Positions 1 through 8,661 of a DNA stretch of 64,000 bases are shown one piece after another; position 1 is the stretch's first letter, and the number at the start of each line of letters is the position of its first letter. The position numbers and the translations under genes are program-made. The DNA comes from an uncultured Woeseiaceae bacterium. GTDB taxonomy: Bacteria; Pseudomonadota; Gammaproteobacteria; Steroidobacterales; Woeseiaceae. The stretch spans positions 1-64,000 of the forward strand of contig CAMYMR010000005.1 of the NCBI GenBank assembly GCA_947259285.1, read 5' to 3'. The notes under the pieces are model-generated. The model saw only the letters and a program-made list of their open reading frames with translations. It had not been told where the DNA came from and searched no databases.

Positions 1-759
1 ATCGATGCGGAGCAGGTAGCCGCGGTCGTCGAAGGTGACGCCGGGATCTGTGCGAAACTGCTCGGCCTTGCCAATTCTGCGTACTTCGGGCTGTCAGAGC
101 CAGTCAATGACCTGGGTGAAGCGATTTCCCGTGTATTGGGCGTGGATACCGTTCGATCGCTCGTCCTGGCCATGGCAATACAGCAGTCTTTCAACAGCAA
201 AAAGTGCCCGACATTTGTTGTCGAGCGATTCTGGCGCGTTTCCCTGATGACGGCGGAGTGTTGCAAGAAGATCGCATCATCGGATGAATCGGCCGACGAC
301 GCAGAGCGCGACCTGGCTTACTCGGCCGGTCTCTGCCATAACCTCGGCCTGATGGCGTTGACGCACATTGAGCCTGAGAGAACCTGCGAGGTGCTGATGC
401 GCAACGACGAGGATAGAGAGGAAGGTGCGCTGACCAAAAGCCTCTACGAGGAGTTCAAGACCGATCACAAGATGATGACGGCAGAACTCGCTCGCATCTG
501 GTCGCTTCCGGCGCCGATGGTTGCAGCATACCGCTATCGTGCGTATCCCGACATCGAATGCGACGATCGTCTCGGCAAAGTTGTCACTGCCGGCGTGATC
601 GCCGTACAGAACGCCAGCGTCCCGGAGGAACTTCGCGTCAGTCTGGCTCCGTGGGCTGCGTTTTTCGGCATGTCGGTCGACGAACTTCAGGCCAAGGCGG
701 TATTCGGCGAAAAGCAGAGAGAGCGGGTGCAGTCGCTCGCCGGCAGGCTGACGCGGTAA
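1..759 (+). CDS. HDOD domain protein, 5'-truncated by the window edge
   Basis: The frame is open from base 1, so the true start lies upstream. The visible ~252 residues match the HDOD domain, a catalytically inactive relative of HD phosphohydrolases used in signalling and stress regulation. The run DAGICAKLLGLANSAYFG near the start, followed by a helix ending in RSLVLAMAIQQ, is the family hallmark. A later DLAYSAGLCHNLGLMAL stretch resembles the HD-like helix region. The next gene, 46 bp downstream on the same strand, is a receiver-GGDEF-EAL protein, so the pair probably works in one cyclic di-GMP or motility circuit; that link is inference from context. The input partner or upstream domain is outside the window. 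Confidence 0.82.
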   Translation: MDAEQVAAVVEGDAGICAKLLGLANSAYFGLSEPVNDLGEAISRVLGVDTVRSLVLAMAIQQSFNSKKCPTFVVERFWRVSLMTAECCKKIASSDESADDAERDLAYSAGLCHNLGLMALTHIEPERTCEVLMRNDEDREEGALTKSLYEEFKTDHKMMTAELARIWSLPAPMVAAYRYRAYPDIECDDRLGKVVTAGVIAVQNASVPEELRVSLAPWAAFFGMSVDELQAKAVFGEKQRERVQSLAGRLTR

Positions 760-805
760 AGGTCATGAAGTCGACCTTTCTTTATAATTCCGGGCACAGG
801 AAAGT

Positions 806-2920
806 ATGAGTAATACATCGAAACGACGACCACTTGCCGTCATAGCCGATCATGATGCAGCGTCGGTTTCGCGGATGCGCCTGGCGATAGAGGACCTGGG
901 TTTTCGGGTCGAAGAGGTTGAGAATGGAGTGATGGCCTGTGCCGCGTTCGTTGAACATGAACCGGACATCATGATTCTAAATGCCCAGCTGCCGATTCAG
1001 GATGGTTTGAAGACCTGCGCGGATATTCGACGCTTACCGGGTGGCGATGCTGCCGCGATCGTCGTGCTATCGGAACGTGACGACGTGGAGATCGTGGACG
1101 CGGCCTACAGTGCGGGCGCGACCGAGTTTGTACCAATGCCTGTCAACTGGCCAGCATTCGGTTACCGCATCCGATCCATGCTTCGTGCCAGCGGCGACTA
1201 TGCCAGCATGCGCAGAACTGAAGCGACAAACAAGGTCCTGCTAAACGCGATGCCGGATACGTTCGTCGTTCTCGATAGCGATGGCGCTGTCTCCGATTTC
1301 ATTCCCGGCAAGCTTGAGCATCCGCTGGCAGGGCCGTCTCAAAGGGTCACCTGTCTGTCGGACATCTTGCCGACGAAGGCGATAAAAGTCTGGCGTGAGG
1401 CACGCCGATTTGTGAACGAGAAAAACCAGGCTACGCGAGTCGAATTCGCTGTCGAGCACCGCGAGGGGGTCCCGAGTTACTACGAAGCCCGATTCGTGCC
1501 TTATGTCGATCGCAAGACGCTAGCTCTCGTTACAGAGATTACCGACCGGAAGCTGGCGGAACAGCGCATCCGCCGTCTCGCCTTTTTCGATACCTTGACG
1601 GGACTGCCGAATCGGCAGTCATTCCGCCTTCAACTCGGTGGGATGATCACCGAGGCGGATGAAGAGGGCGATAAGGTCGCGGTCCTGTATATCGACCTCG
1701 ATAATTTCAAGCGAATCAATGACACGCTCGGACATACGGTCGGTGACGGCGTCATCAACGCGATCGCGGAGCGGCTCTCCGGTTCCATTCGAGGCGGCCA
1801 GGGTTCATCGGATGACGATACGCCTTTCGGTCTTGCTCGGCTCGGCGGCGACGAATTCGCTTGCGCGATTAGTGGCTTCGAGGATGAGGGTGTTCTTTCG
1901 TCGATCGCCGACCGGATGAGTCAGCTCTTAAGACAGCCCGTCCGCTACGAGGGTCACGAGTTCGTCGTTACGCCCAGTATCGGGATCTCTGTTTATCCGG
2001 ACGATGCCGACAACGTCGAAGACCTGCTTAAAAATGCCGATGTCGCTATGTACCAGGCGAAGGACGCAGGTCGGGATAGTGTGCACTTCTATTCAGACAC
2101 ACTGGCAATTCGAAACTTGCACGGACTCGCACTGGAGAACGATCTTCGCAGGGCACTGGACAATGGGGAGCTCGAGCTTCATTACCAGCCAAAATTCCAG
2201 TTGAGCACGTGGGAACTCGTGGGGGTTGAGGCGCTGGTGCGGTGGCGCCAGGGAGACGGCAGCTATATACCGCCATCGACTTTTATTCCGATGGCGGAGA
2301 AATCAGGCCAGATCGTGCCCTTGGGAGATTGGGTCCTTCGGACGGCCTGCAAGCAGGCCCGGGAATGGCAGCTGAAATACGGGCGGTCGACACGAGTCGC
2401 GGTCAATATCTCAAGTCAGCAGTTTTACCAGAGTGATCTGAAAGAGACCGTGATGAAAGCGCTCTTCGAGGCCGGTGCCAAACCGAGTTTGCTGCAACTC
2501 GAACTCACCGAGAGCATTCTTATGCGCGATATCGACAAGACGATCGCGACGCTGGAGTACCTGAAGAATAACGGCATAACGCTGGCCATGGACGACTTTG
2601 GTACCGGATACTCTTCGCTAAGTTATCTGCGCCGCTTCCCTATCGATGCATTGAAGATCGACCGTTCCTTCGTGATGGATCTCGAGGAGAGCGAACACGG
2701 CGCCGCCATTTGTGCCGCTATTATCGCCATGTCGCGCCAGCTCGGTCTGACGGTTATTGCTGAAGGCGTGGAAACCGAGGAGCAGGTTATGTTCCTTCAA
2801 TCTCACGATTGCGACCAGATTCAGGGCTACTTGTTCAGCAAACCCATTCCGGCGGGGGAATTCGCGAAGAGATTCCTGACCACCACGAAGGCCCCGTTGA
2901 AGATTGACAAGTCTCTATAG
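806..2920 (+). CDS. Receiver-like / PAS-like / GGDEF-EAL cyclic di-GMP protein
   Basis: 704 residues, starting at an ATG preceded by AGGAAAG. The order is a receiver-like domain (about 8-128), a PAS-like linker (140-245), GGDEF (255-430) and EAL (440-690). GGDEF is intact at 347-351, but no RxxD inhibitory site precedes it. EAL is intact at 475-477, with DDFGTG at 596-601, KIDRSF at 617-622 and AEGVE at 652-656, so both cyclic di-GMP synthesis and hydrolysis look possible. The receiver is degenerate: the usual phospho-acceptor Asp is Asn59 and the conserved Lys before Pro is Met111, although acidic residues 15 and 17 remain. It therefore probably does not accept phosphate. It follows the HDOD gene and is probably cotranscribed with it. 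Confidence 0.93.
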   Translation: MSNTSKRRPLAVIADHDAASVSRMRLAIEDLGFRVEEVENGVMACAAFVEHEPDIMILNAQLPIQDGLKTCADIRRLPGGDAAAIVVLSERDDVEIVDAAYSAGATEFVPMPVNWPAFGYRIRSMLRASGDYASMRRTEATNKVLLNAMPDTFVVLDSDGAVSDFIPGKLEHPLAGPSQRVTCLSDILPTKAIKVWREARRFVNEKNQATRVEFAVEHREGVPSYYEARFVPYVDRKTLALVTEITDRKLAEQRIRRLAFFDTLTGLPNRQSFRLQLGGMITEADEEGDKVAVLYIDLDNFKRINDTLGHTVGDGVINAIAERLSGSIRGGQGSSDDDTPFGLARLGGDEFACAISGFEDEGVLSSIADRMSQLLRQPVRYEGHEFVVTPSIGISVYPDDADNVEDLLKNADVAMYQAKDAGRDSVHFYSDTLAIRNLHGLALENDLRRALDNGELELHYQPKFQLSTWELVGVEALVRWRQGDGSYIPPSTFIPMAEKSGQIVPLGDWVLRTACKQAREWQLKYGRSTRVAVNISSQQFYQSDLKETVMKALFEAGAKPSLLQLELTESILMRDIDKTIATLEYLKNNGITLAMDDFGTGYSSLSYLRRFPIDALKIDRSFVMDLEESEHGAAICAAIIAMSRQLGLTVIAEGVETEEQVMFLQSHDCDQIQGYLFSKPIPAGEFAKRFLTTTKAPLKIDKSL

Positions 2921-2938
2921 GCGAGCAGGCGGTTGGCG

Positions 2939-4762
2939 CTACTGATAGCCGCGCGCCTGTAGCCGAAAGAGATGGGCATACTGCCCGTCCTCGGCGAGCA
3001 GGCTTTCATGGTCTCCGCGCTCGAGTATCTTTCCGTCGTGAATCACAATGATCTGTGCTGCGGCCCGTACCGTCGAGAATCGGTGCGAGATGAGAATGGT
3101 CATCTTGTCGCCGCTGGCCGTTCGGAAATGCTCGAATACTGCGGCTTCCGACGAGGCATCCATCGCCGCCGTCGGCTCATCAAGCACCAGGATATCGGCG
3201 TCCGAACGCATGAAGGCCCGGGACAACGCTATCTTCTGCCACTGACCGCCGGACAGCTCACGACCATCTTTAAACCAGCGTCCAAGCTGTGTCTGGTAGC
3301 CCTTCGGCATGTCTTCGATAAAGGGAGCCGCCATGCCGGTCTCGGCGGCCTTCTCCCAGCGCTCCGAGTCGGCGATGTGGCGCACGTCTCCGGCACCTAT
3401 GTTTTCGCCGACCGAGAACTGGTAGCGTCCGAAGTCCTGGAAGATAACGCCGATACGTTGACGCAACGCTTCGACATCCCAGTTCTGAAGATCGAGTCCG
3501 TCAAGTAGAATCTGTCCCTCGGTGGGATCGTACAGTCGTGTAAGCAGCTTGATCAGCGTGGTCTTGCCTGAGCCGTTTTCGCCGACGAGCGCCAGGCTTT
3601 CGCCAGGTCGAATCCTCAGGCTGATGTTGTCCAACGCTTTCTTGCTGGCGCCCGGGTAGCTGAACGACACGTTGCGAAATTCCAGTCCCGATGCCGGATC
3701 GGGTCCATACACGGCATCGCCTCGCTTCGCCGGCACTGGCTGTTCGAGGTATTCGTACAGATTGGACAGGTACAGATTATCCTCATACATCCCGCTGATC
3801 GATGTCAGGATCGCGGCGACGGCGGACTGGCCCTGTCGAAATAGCACGAGATACATCGTCATCGCGCCAAGCGTAATGGTCCCGGCAATCGTCGTGATTA
3901 CGATCCAGGCGTATGCGCCGTACAGTGCGGCGGTAGAGATCAAGCCGAGCACGAATCCCCAGCCATCGCGGCGCAAGGTCAGGCGTCGATCTTCGACGAA
4001 GAGTCGCTTGAAGATATCCCTGTAGCGTTGTAACAGGCGCGGACCGAGCTGAAACAGCTTGACCTCTTTGACGCCATCCTCCCGTGCTATCACGGTTTCG
4101 AGATACATCTGCATCCGCGTTTCTGGCGAACGCCAGCGAAACAGGCGAAATGCATCTCCCGAGAATTTCGCTTCTGCGAAGAACGACGGCAAGCCGGCGC
4201 CCACCAGGATGACGACGGCCCATGGAGAAAAGGCAAATAGCAGAACGGCGTAGCTGGTCAGGGATATGGCGTTTTGTACGAGCCCGAACGTCCGCGTGAC
4301 GAGACTGAGTGGCCGGCTCGAGGCCTCCCGCCGTGCCTGCGTGAGCTTGTCGTAGAACTCCGAGTCCTCGAAATGAGTGAGTTCGAGGGTCATCGCCTTT
4401 TCGAGGATCATCACGTTCACTCGCTGGCCGAGCAGGGCACGCAGTAGCGACTGGCTGGCCGAAATACCGCGCTGCGAAGCTGCCATGGCCGTGACAACCA
4501 ACGCTTCGAGCAGCACGAGCTTCAGGACTCCTTGGGTGTCCGGGCTCTTCGCCCTGGTTGCCTCGACCACGCCGTCGACGATCAGCTGGCCAATGTAGGC
4601 GACCGCGGCCGGGAGAATGCCGGCTGCCAGCGTTAGCAGTGCCAATATAATTGTGAGTTGGCGACTCGTGGTCCAGACGAGTTCCAGGGCGCGAGTGCTG
4701 TAGGCAAAGACACCGAGACTGCGCCGAAACAGGCTGACGGCTTTATCGGGCTCTTCAGACAC
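2939..4762 (-). CDS. ABC transporter, fused permease/ATPase half-exporter
   Basis: 607 residues with a type I exporter layout: about six membrane segments in residues 30-335, then a nucleotide-binding domain from about 358. Walker A is GENGSGKT (394-401), the signature is LSGGQ (503-507), Walker B with LVLDEP lies at 525-530 and the switch His is H560, so the ATPase looks functional. One gene codes a half-transporter that would act as a homodimer in the inner membrane. The substrate cannot be read from sequence; lipid, peptide or drug export are all possible. It stands alone, convergent with the preceding EAL gene (18 bp between stops), so context gives no substrate clue. Confidence 0.9.
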   Translation of the reverse strand: MSEEPDKAVSLFRRSLGVFAYSTRALELVWTTSRQLTIILALLTLAAGILPAAVAYIGQLIVDGVVEATRAKSPDTQGVLKLVLLEALVVTAMAASQRGISASQSLLRALLGQRVNVMILEKAMTLELTHFEDSEFYDKLTQARREASSRPLSLVTRTFGLVQNAISLTSYAVLLFAFSPWAVVILVGAGLPSFFAEAKFSGDAFRLFRWRSPETRMQMYLETVIAREDGVKEVKLFQLGPRLLQRYRDIFKRLFVEDRRLTLRRDGWGFVLGLISTAALYGAYAWIVITTIAGTITLGAMTMYLVLFRQGQSAVAAILTSISGMYEDNLYLSNLYEYLEQPVPAKRGDAVYGPDPASGLEFRNVSFSYPGASKKALDNISLRIRPGESLALVGENGSGKTTLIKLLTRLYDPTEGQILLDGLDLQNWDVEALRQRIGVIFQDFGRYQFSVGENIGAGDVRHIADSERWEKAAETGMAAPFIEDMPKGYQTQLGRWFKDGRELSGGQWQKIALSRAFMRSDADILVLDEPTAAMDASSEAAVFEHFRTASGDKMTILISHRFSTVRAAAQIIVIHDGKILERGDHESLLAEDGQYAHLFRLQARGYQ

Positions 4763-4910
4763 GTAACGGCCAGAGGTATGCGCGGCGGCTTATCGGATTG
4801 TCCCGGTTTGCGGAGATCGAAGTAGAATACTTCAAAAGACAGGCTGCGTCTGATGTTGGCGAGGAGTCAATCAGCTGTTCGAGAGCTCCAGAGGACTGCT
4901 GCGACCAGCG

Positions 4911-6281
4911 TCAGACCCACTCGAACCGGGCCGTGAAGTGTCGCAGGAACCGCGGCGCTTTGATGATCCTCATGCCTCGAATATTCTCACGCCTTTCCCA
5001 AACGCGACCAATTGCTTCGAGCACGTAGTCCATGTGACTCTGCGTGTAGACCCGTCTTGGAATTGCCAGGCGCAGTAATTCCAGCCGAGCCGGGTGCTCC
5101 TCGCCCGTGTGCGGATCCGCACCGAACATCACCGTTCCAATCTCTACGGCGCGAATGCCGGCCTCGATGTACAATTCCACGGCCAAAGCCTGACCGGGAT
5201 ACTGCAGCGAATCGATGTGCGGAAGAAAACGGCGCGCGTCGAGGTACACAGCATGGCCGCCAGCCGGCGCCATCACCGGGATGCCCGCCGTACGCAAATG
5301 TTCGACCACGTATCGGGTCGAGAACAGCCGGTAGTCGAGATAGTGCTCGTCCAGTATCTCGCGTAGCCCAACCGCAATGGCTTCGAGATCGCGACCGGCC
5401 AACCCCCCGTAGGTTGGGAACCCTTCCGTGAGAATGAGTATGTTGCGTTCCTGGTGCGCCAGAGCAGCATCGTTTGTGCACAGGAAACCGCCAATGTTGC
5501 CAAAGGCATCTTTCTTGGCGGACATAGTACAACCATCGGCGTAATCGAACATCTCGCGGGCGATGTCGATGACCGGTGTGGTTTTGAATTCGGCCTCGCG
5601 TTGCTTGATGAAGTGTGAATTCTCTGCGAAGCGGCAGGCATCAATATAGAAAGGTATGCCGGCATCCCGCGCGATACGGCTGACCGCTCGAATGTTCGCC
5701 ATCGAGACGGGCTGTCCACCGCCGGAGTTGTTGGTCACAGTCACCATGATGACGGGAATGTTCTCCGGTCCTTCTTCCGCAACCAGGGCTTCGAGCGCAG
5801 CGATGTCCATATTGCCCTTGAACGGATAGTCAGAGTCGAGATCGTCGGCTTCGGCACAGGGCAGGTCCAGCGGCTTGCCGCCGACGAACTCGATGTTCGC
5901 ACGCGTTGTGTCGAAGTGCGTGTTATTCGGAACGATCGAACCCGGTTTGACCGTCACGCTGAACAGGATATGTTCAGCCGCTCGTCCCTGGTGAGTCGGA
6001 ATAACCTGTTCGAATCCGAAGATATCTTTGACAGTGTCGCGGAACCGATACCAGCTGCGCGCTCCGGCATAGGACTCGTCACCGCGCATCATTGCGCCCC
6101 AGCCTTCCGACGACATCGCACTGGTGCCGGAATCGGTCAACAGGTCGATGATGACGTCCTCTGCCCGCAACAGGAAAGGGTTGTGGTGTGCTTTTCTGAT
6201 CAGAGCTTCCCGCTGTTCACGGGTGGTGAGCTTGATTGGCTCAACCATCTTGATGCGGAATGGTTCGATAACGGTCTTCAT
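4911..6281 (-). CDS. tnaA: Tryptophanase (PLP-dependent beta-eliminating lyase)
   Basis: 456 residues of the tryptophanase / tyrosine phenol-lyase family, which splits an aromatic amino acid to indole or phenol plus pyruvate and ammonia. The PLP lysine is Lys257 in SAKKD, and IDLLTDSGT, PTHQGR and the C-terminal RHFTARF block are all present. The length equals tyrosine phenol-lyase, but the two discriminating positions favour tryptophanase. Residue 124 is Asp (HFDTT), where tyrosine phenol-lyase has Thr. Residue 381 is Ile (RAVEIG), where tyrosine phenol-lyase has Arg. No tnaB permease or evident tnaC leader peptide is adjacent. The gene is monocistronic, between the ABC exporter and the cold-shock gene, so indole production independent of the usual catabolite operon is likely but inferred. 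Confidence 0.88.
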   Translation of the reverse strand: MKTVIEPFRIKMVEPIKLTTREQREALIRKAHHNPFLLRAEDVIIDLLTDSGTSAMSSEGWGAMMRGDESYAGARSWYRFRDTVKDIFGFEQVIPTHQGRAAEHILFSVTVKPGSIVPNNTHFDTTRANIEFVGGKPLDLPCAEADDLDSDYPFKGNMDIAALEALVAEEGPENIPVIMVTVTNNSGGGQPVSMANIRAVSRIARDAGIPFYIDACRFAENSHFIKQREAEFKTTPVIDIAREMFDYADGCTMSAKKDAFGNIGGFLCTNDAALAHQERNILILTEGFPTYGGLAGRDLEAIAVGLREILDEHYLDYRLFSTRYVVEHLRTAGIPVMAPAGGHAVYLDARRFLPHIDSLQYPGQALAVELYIEAGIRAVEIGTVMFGADPHTGEEHPARLELLRLAIPRRVYTQSHMDYVLEAIGRVWERRENIRGMRIIKAPRFLRHFTARFEWV

Positions 6282-6443
6282 TGTGAGACTTTAGCCAGCT
6301 CAGCCAGCATCCGCGATACGTAAATCTACCGCGGGGAGGCGGCCGCGACCGATCGGAATCTGGCGATTGACGTTGTCACCCGTCCCGGCACCTATCGAAG
6401 CGGGAACGTGGGCGGTTCGAACACGCAGCGTGAGCAATAAGAT

Positions 6444-6476
6444 AAAAAAAAGGGCGAGACCCAATAGGTCTCGCCC
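6444..6476 (-). terminator. Rho-independent terminator of the cold-shock gene
   Basis: A perfect 10-bp stem, GGGCGAGACC (6452-6461) with GGTCTCGCCC (6467-6476), closes a 5-nt loop. On the minus strand it is followed by eight U (the A-run at 6444-6451). It lies 23 bp past the cold-shock stop codon. Confidence 0.92.
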
Positions 6477-6499
6477 CGTCTTTCTAAACCGTTGTACGC

Positions 6500-6706
6500 T
6501 TAGAGCGGTACGATGTTCTCAGCCTGCGGGCCTTTCTGCCCCTGCGTTACTGTGAACTCGACCTTCTGGCCTTCGGCCAGCGTCTTGAATCCATCGCCCT
6601 GGATGTTGCTGAAATGAGCGAATACATCAGGACCTGATTCCTGCTCGATGAATCCGAAGCCTTTCGCTTCGTTAAACCATTTTACGGTTCCGGTGGTAGT
6701 AGCCAT
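6500..6706 (-). CDS. Cold-shock domain protein, CspA family
   Basis: 68 residues forming a single cold-shock domain. RNP1-like KGFGFIEQ and RNP2-like VFAHFSNIQ motifs follow the [11 protein letters not shown] opening typical of CspA. Family members bind single-stranded nucleic acid and melt RNA structure in the cytoplasm. The ATG is preceded by AGGA on the minus strand. A strong sigma70-type promoter, a leader of about 150 nt and a perfect intrinsic terminator make it a self-contained transcription unit. The long leader suggests post-transcriptional control of the CspA kind. Whether it is cold-induced or constitutive cannot be told from sequence. Confidence 0.96.
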   Translation of the reverse strand: MATTTGTVKWFNEAKGFGFIEQESGPDVFAHFSNIQGDGFKTLAEGQKVEFTVTQGQKGPQAENIVPL

Positions 6707-6854
6707 GTTTATTTCCTATTTGAACAAAAGTAATGGTGGCTTCAAATTGAAGCCGGGTCGCGAGAAGTGATGTTGGTACTTATGAAAAACAGGACGAGGT
6801 ACTACTAGGGAACTTCGTAATGGAAAACACAAATATCAGCCGATCAATCTAGCT
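6707..6854 (-). promoter_or_regulatory. Long 5' leader of the cold-shock mRNA
   Basis: About 148 nt lie between the predicted transcription start (near 6854) and the ATG. Long structured leaders are usual for CspA-type mRNAs. A stem GGCTTC / GAAGCC (6738-6754, loop about 5 nt) sits some 30 nt upstream of the start codon. I do not find the E. coli cold-box sequence, so a thermosensor role is inference. Confidence 0.55.
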
Positions 6855-6860
6855 CAGCGC

Positions 6861-6888
6861 AGTATAGCCAGCAACGGTGACAAGTCAA
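6861..6888 (-). promoter_or_regulatory. Sigma70-type promoter of the cold-shock gene
   Basis: On the minus strand TTGACT (6888-6883) and TATACT (6866-6861) are separated by 16 bp, close to consensus. It begins just past the stop of the upstream CPBP protease gene, so the cold-shock gene has its own promoter. Confidence 0.72.
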
Positions 6889-6893
6889 TGAAA

Positions 6894-7670
6894 TCAGCCA
6901 CTTTTTTCATGGAATCGTTTCCCGTATCTCAGCCATAATCCGGCTAAAAAGGCCAGATTCAGACCGATACCGAGCAAGCCCACCTCGGGTCCGAAGATAT
7001 GGGTCTGCTTTATCCCAAGCGCACCAACCTTTTCGCCAAATCCAAACAGCGGATAATCGATGCCGTTCCAGACCGCATGGCACACACTCGGCACGACGAC
7101 AGAGCCGGAAATCAGGCGCATTGAGCCGAAGACAGCGCCGATAAGGGTCGCGTTGATGAGGTAGATAGGGATCTCATTCGCAGGAATATCGAAGCCCGTA
7201 TCCAGAGATATCGCCGAGATATGCCACGCGGTGAATGCGATTGTGGACGCAAACAAGACCTGGATATCGCTATGGCCCGCTCGTTCGAGTGCCGCCCAGA
7301 GCCAACCGCGGAAGAAGCCCTCCTCGGTCAATAGCACGATCAGCGGTCCTGTGCTGCTCATCAGCCCAATGCTGAGGAGTACCTTATTCCAGTCGGCACC
7401 GCGTGTCTCGACGGCGTCGAAAACACAGGCGACGGCTGCCGCAGCGCCGAGTACCAGGATCGGGTAAGCAAGCGAAAGGCCATAATGAGCCGTCCGGCCC
7501 CAGGTCAACCCCATCTCGGCGCGGGAGAACCCCTGCAAATACCAGAACATCCCGGTCAGCGGCATCAGCGGCAGGGCGCTGAAGATCGCGTAACCGGTAG
7601 CGTCCATCGTTGTCGTTATCGCGATAGCCGCCGCGAGGCCGCCGATCGCGGGCCATGACGGATGGTTCAT
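6894..7670 (-). CDS. CPBP (CAAX-like) intramembrane metalloprotease
   Basis: 258 residues and strongly hydrophobic, with about seven to eight membrane segments. It carries the three signature motifs of the CPBP/Abi family: EExxxR at 116-121 (EEGFFR), FxxxH at 146-150 (FTAWH) and HxxxN at 198-202 (HAVWN), which place the likely metal ligands in the membrane. Family members include Rce1-like proteases and bacteriocin-immunity proteins; this one's substrate is unknown. It is divergent from the Tat-signal aldo/keto-reductase-like gene and ends just before the cold-shock promoter. Assignment to the family is secure; the physiological role is not. Confidence 0.88.
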   Translation of the reverse strand: MNHPSWPAIGGLAAAIAITTTMDATGYAIFSALPLMPLTGMFWYLQGFSRAEMGLTWGRTAHYGLSLAYPILVLGAAAAVACVFDAVETRGADWNKVLLSIGLMSSTGPLIVLLTEEGFFRGWLWAALERAGHSDIQVLFASTIAFTAWHISAISLDTGFDIPANEIPIYLINATLIGAVFGSMRLISGSVVVPSVCHAVWNGIDYPLFGFGEKVGALGIKQTHIFGPEVGLLGIGLNLAFLAGLWLRYGKRFHEKSG

Positions 7671-7718
7671 GGGGCTCTCCTGTTGGCTTTGTTATGATCA
7701 GATGCTCGGCTTGAACTA

Positions 7719-8645
7719 TTGGATGCAAATTCTCTTGATCAGAGCGGCGTTTTGACAGACCGTAGGCAGTTCTTGCAGGAGTCCGGCGCCGCGGCCTTGA
7801 CGATGCTGCTGCCAGAGTTACTGCTTGCCGGTGATCGACAGCTACCGACGCGGCCGATCCCGGGAACCGATGAGCGCCTGGCAGTAGTTGGACTCGGCAA
7901 TTCGCGCGCATTCAAAGGCGGCGATTCGGAGGTCTCGCAGCGCCTGCTTTCTACATTTCTTGGCCATGGCGGAAGCTACGTCGATTGTGGTGGCCAAGGC
8001 GCCTATCTGGTTGCCAGCATTGCCGGGACGCTGGGACATAAACACTCTGCGTTTCTCGGCAGCTATTTCAGCGGTGAGTTCAGGGCACAATCGGAGGCTG
8101 CCGCAAATCGGCTGCGCGCGATCAAGGGTGGAAGACCGCTCGACCTGATGCACACCTACCCCGAGGATGGCGTCCCGAACTGGGATGTTTTCCGGGAATG
8201 GCAGGAGGCAGGTCTAACCCGTCACATCGGACTGGCGCGTCACAATGTCCGCTATTACGACGCAATGATGAAGGTTATGCAGACCGGCACGATGGACTTC
8301 GTTCAGGTAAACCTCTCGCCATTGGAGAGCGAGGCAGAAGATCGCATTCTGCCTATGGCGATGGACAAAGGGGTAGCGGTCACGATCAATCGACCCTTTA
8401 TCAATGGACGTTATTTTTCGATCGTGAAGGGCCGACCGCTGCCGGCCTGGGCCGTCGAGTTCGATTGCACCAGCTGGGCGCAGTTTTCGATCAAGTATAT
8501 TCTCTCGCACCCGGCGGTTACCTGCGTGTTGACGGAGACGGCTAACCCGAATCACCTGCTTGACAATCTCGGTGGCGGATTCGGACGGCTGCCTGACCAA
8601 AAAACGCGCATCCGGATGCGCGAGCTGGTGCAGAGTTTTACCTGA
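7719..8645 (+). CDS. Tat-signal aldo/keto reductase-like protein
   Basis: 308 residues from a TTG start; a second in-frame TTG at 7752 (giving a product starting just before the Tat motif) is equally plausible, and no in-frame ATG exists upstream. RRQFL at residues 15-19 followed by a hydrophobic stretch is a twin-arginine signal, so the protein is probably exported folded to the periplasm. The rest resembles an aldo/keto reductase barrel (YVDCGG, PLDLMHTYP, ITVNRP-like and QFSIKYILSHPAV segments). The catalytic tetrad is not clear: an Asp is present, but the expected Lys region reads AFLGSYF and the Tyr spacing differs. It may be a non-catalytic or divergent member. It is divergent from the CPBP gene. 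Confidence 0.72.
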   Translation: MDANSLDQSGVLTDRRQFLQESGAAALTMLLPELLLAGDRQLPTRPIPGTDERLAVVGLGNSRAFKGGDSEVSQRLLSTFLGHGGSYVDCGGQGAYLVASIAGTLGHKHSAFLGSYFSGEFRAQSEAAANRLRAIKGGRPLDLMHTYPEDGVPNWDVFREWQEAGLTRHIGLARHNVRYYDAMMKVMQTGTMDFVQVNLSPLESEAEDRILPMAMDKGVAVTINRPFINGRYFSIVKGRPLPAWAVEFDCTSWAQFSIKYILSHPAVTCVLTETANPNHLLDNLGGGFGRLPDQKTRIRMRELVQSFT

Positions 8646-8661
8646 TGTCGCGCGGATCGTC

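Noticed and set aside
4819-4833. GAAGTA-GAA-TACTTC dyad upstream of the ABC exporter
   Set aside because: A 6-bp perfect dyad can occur by chance; no second copy or regulator gene nearby supports an operator.
4911-6281. Tyrosine phenol-lyase as the call
   Set aside because: Residues at the two discriminating positions (Asp124, Ile381) match tryptophanase, despite the similar length.
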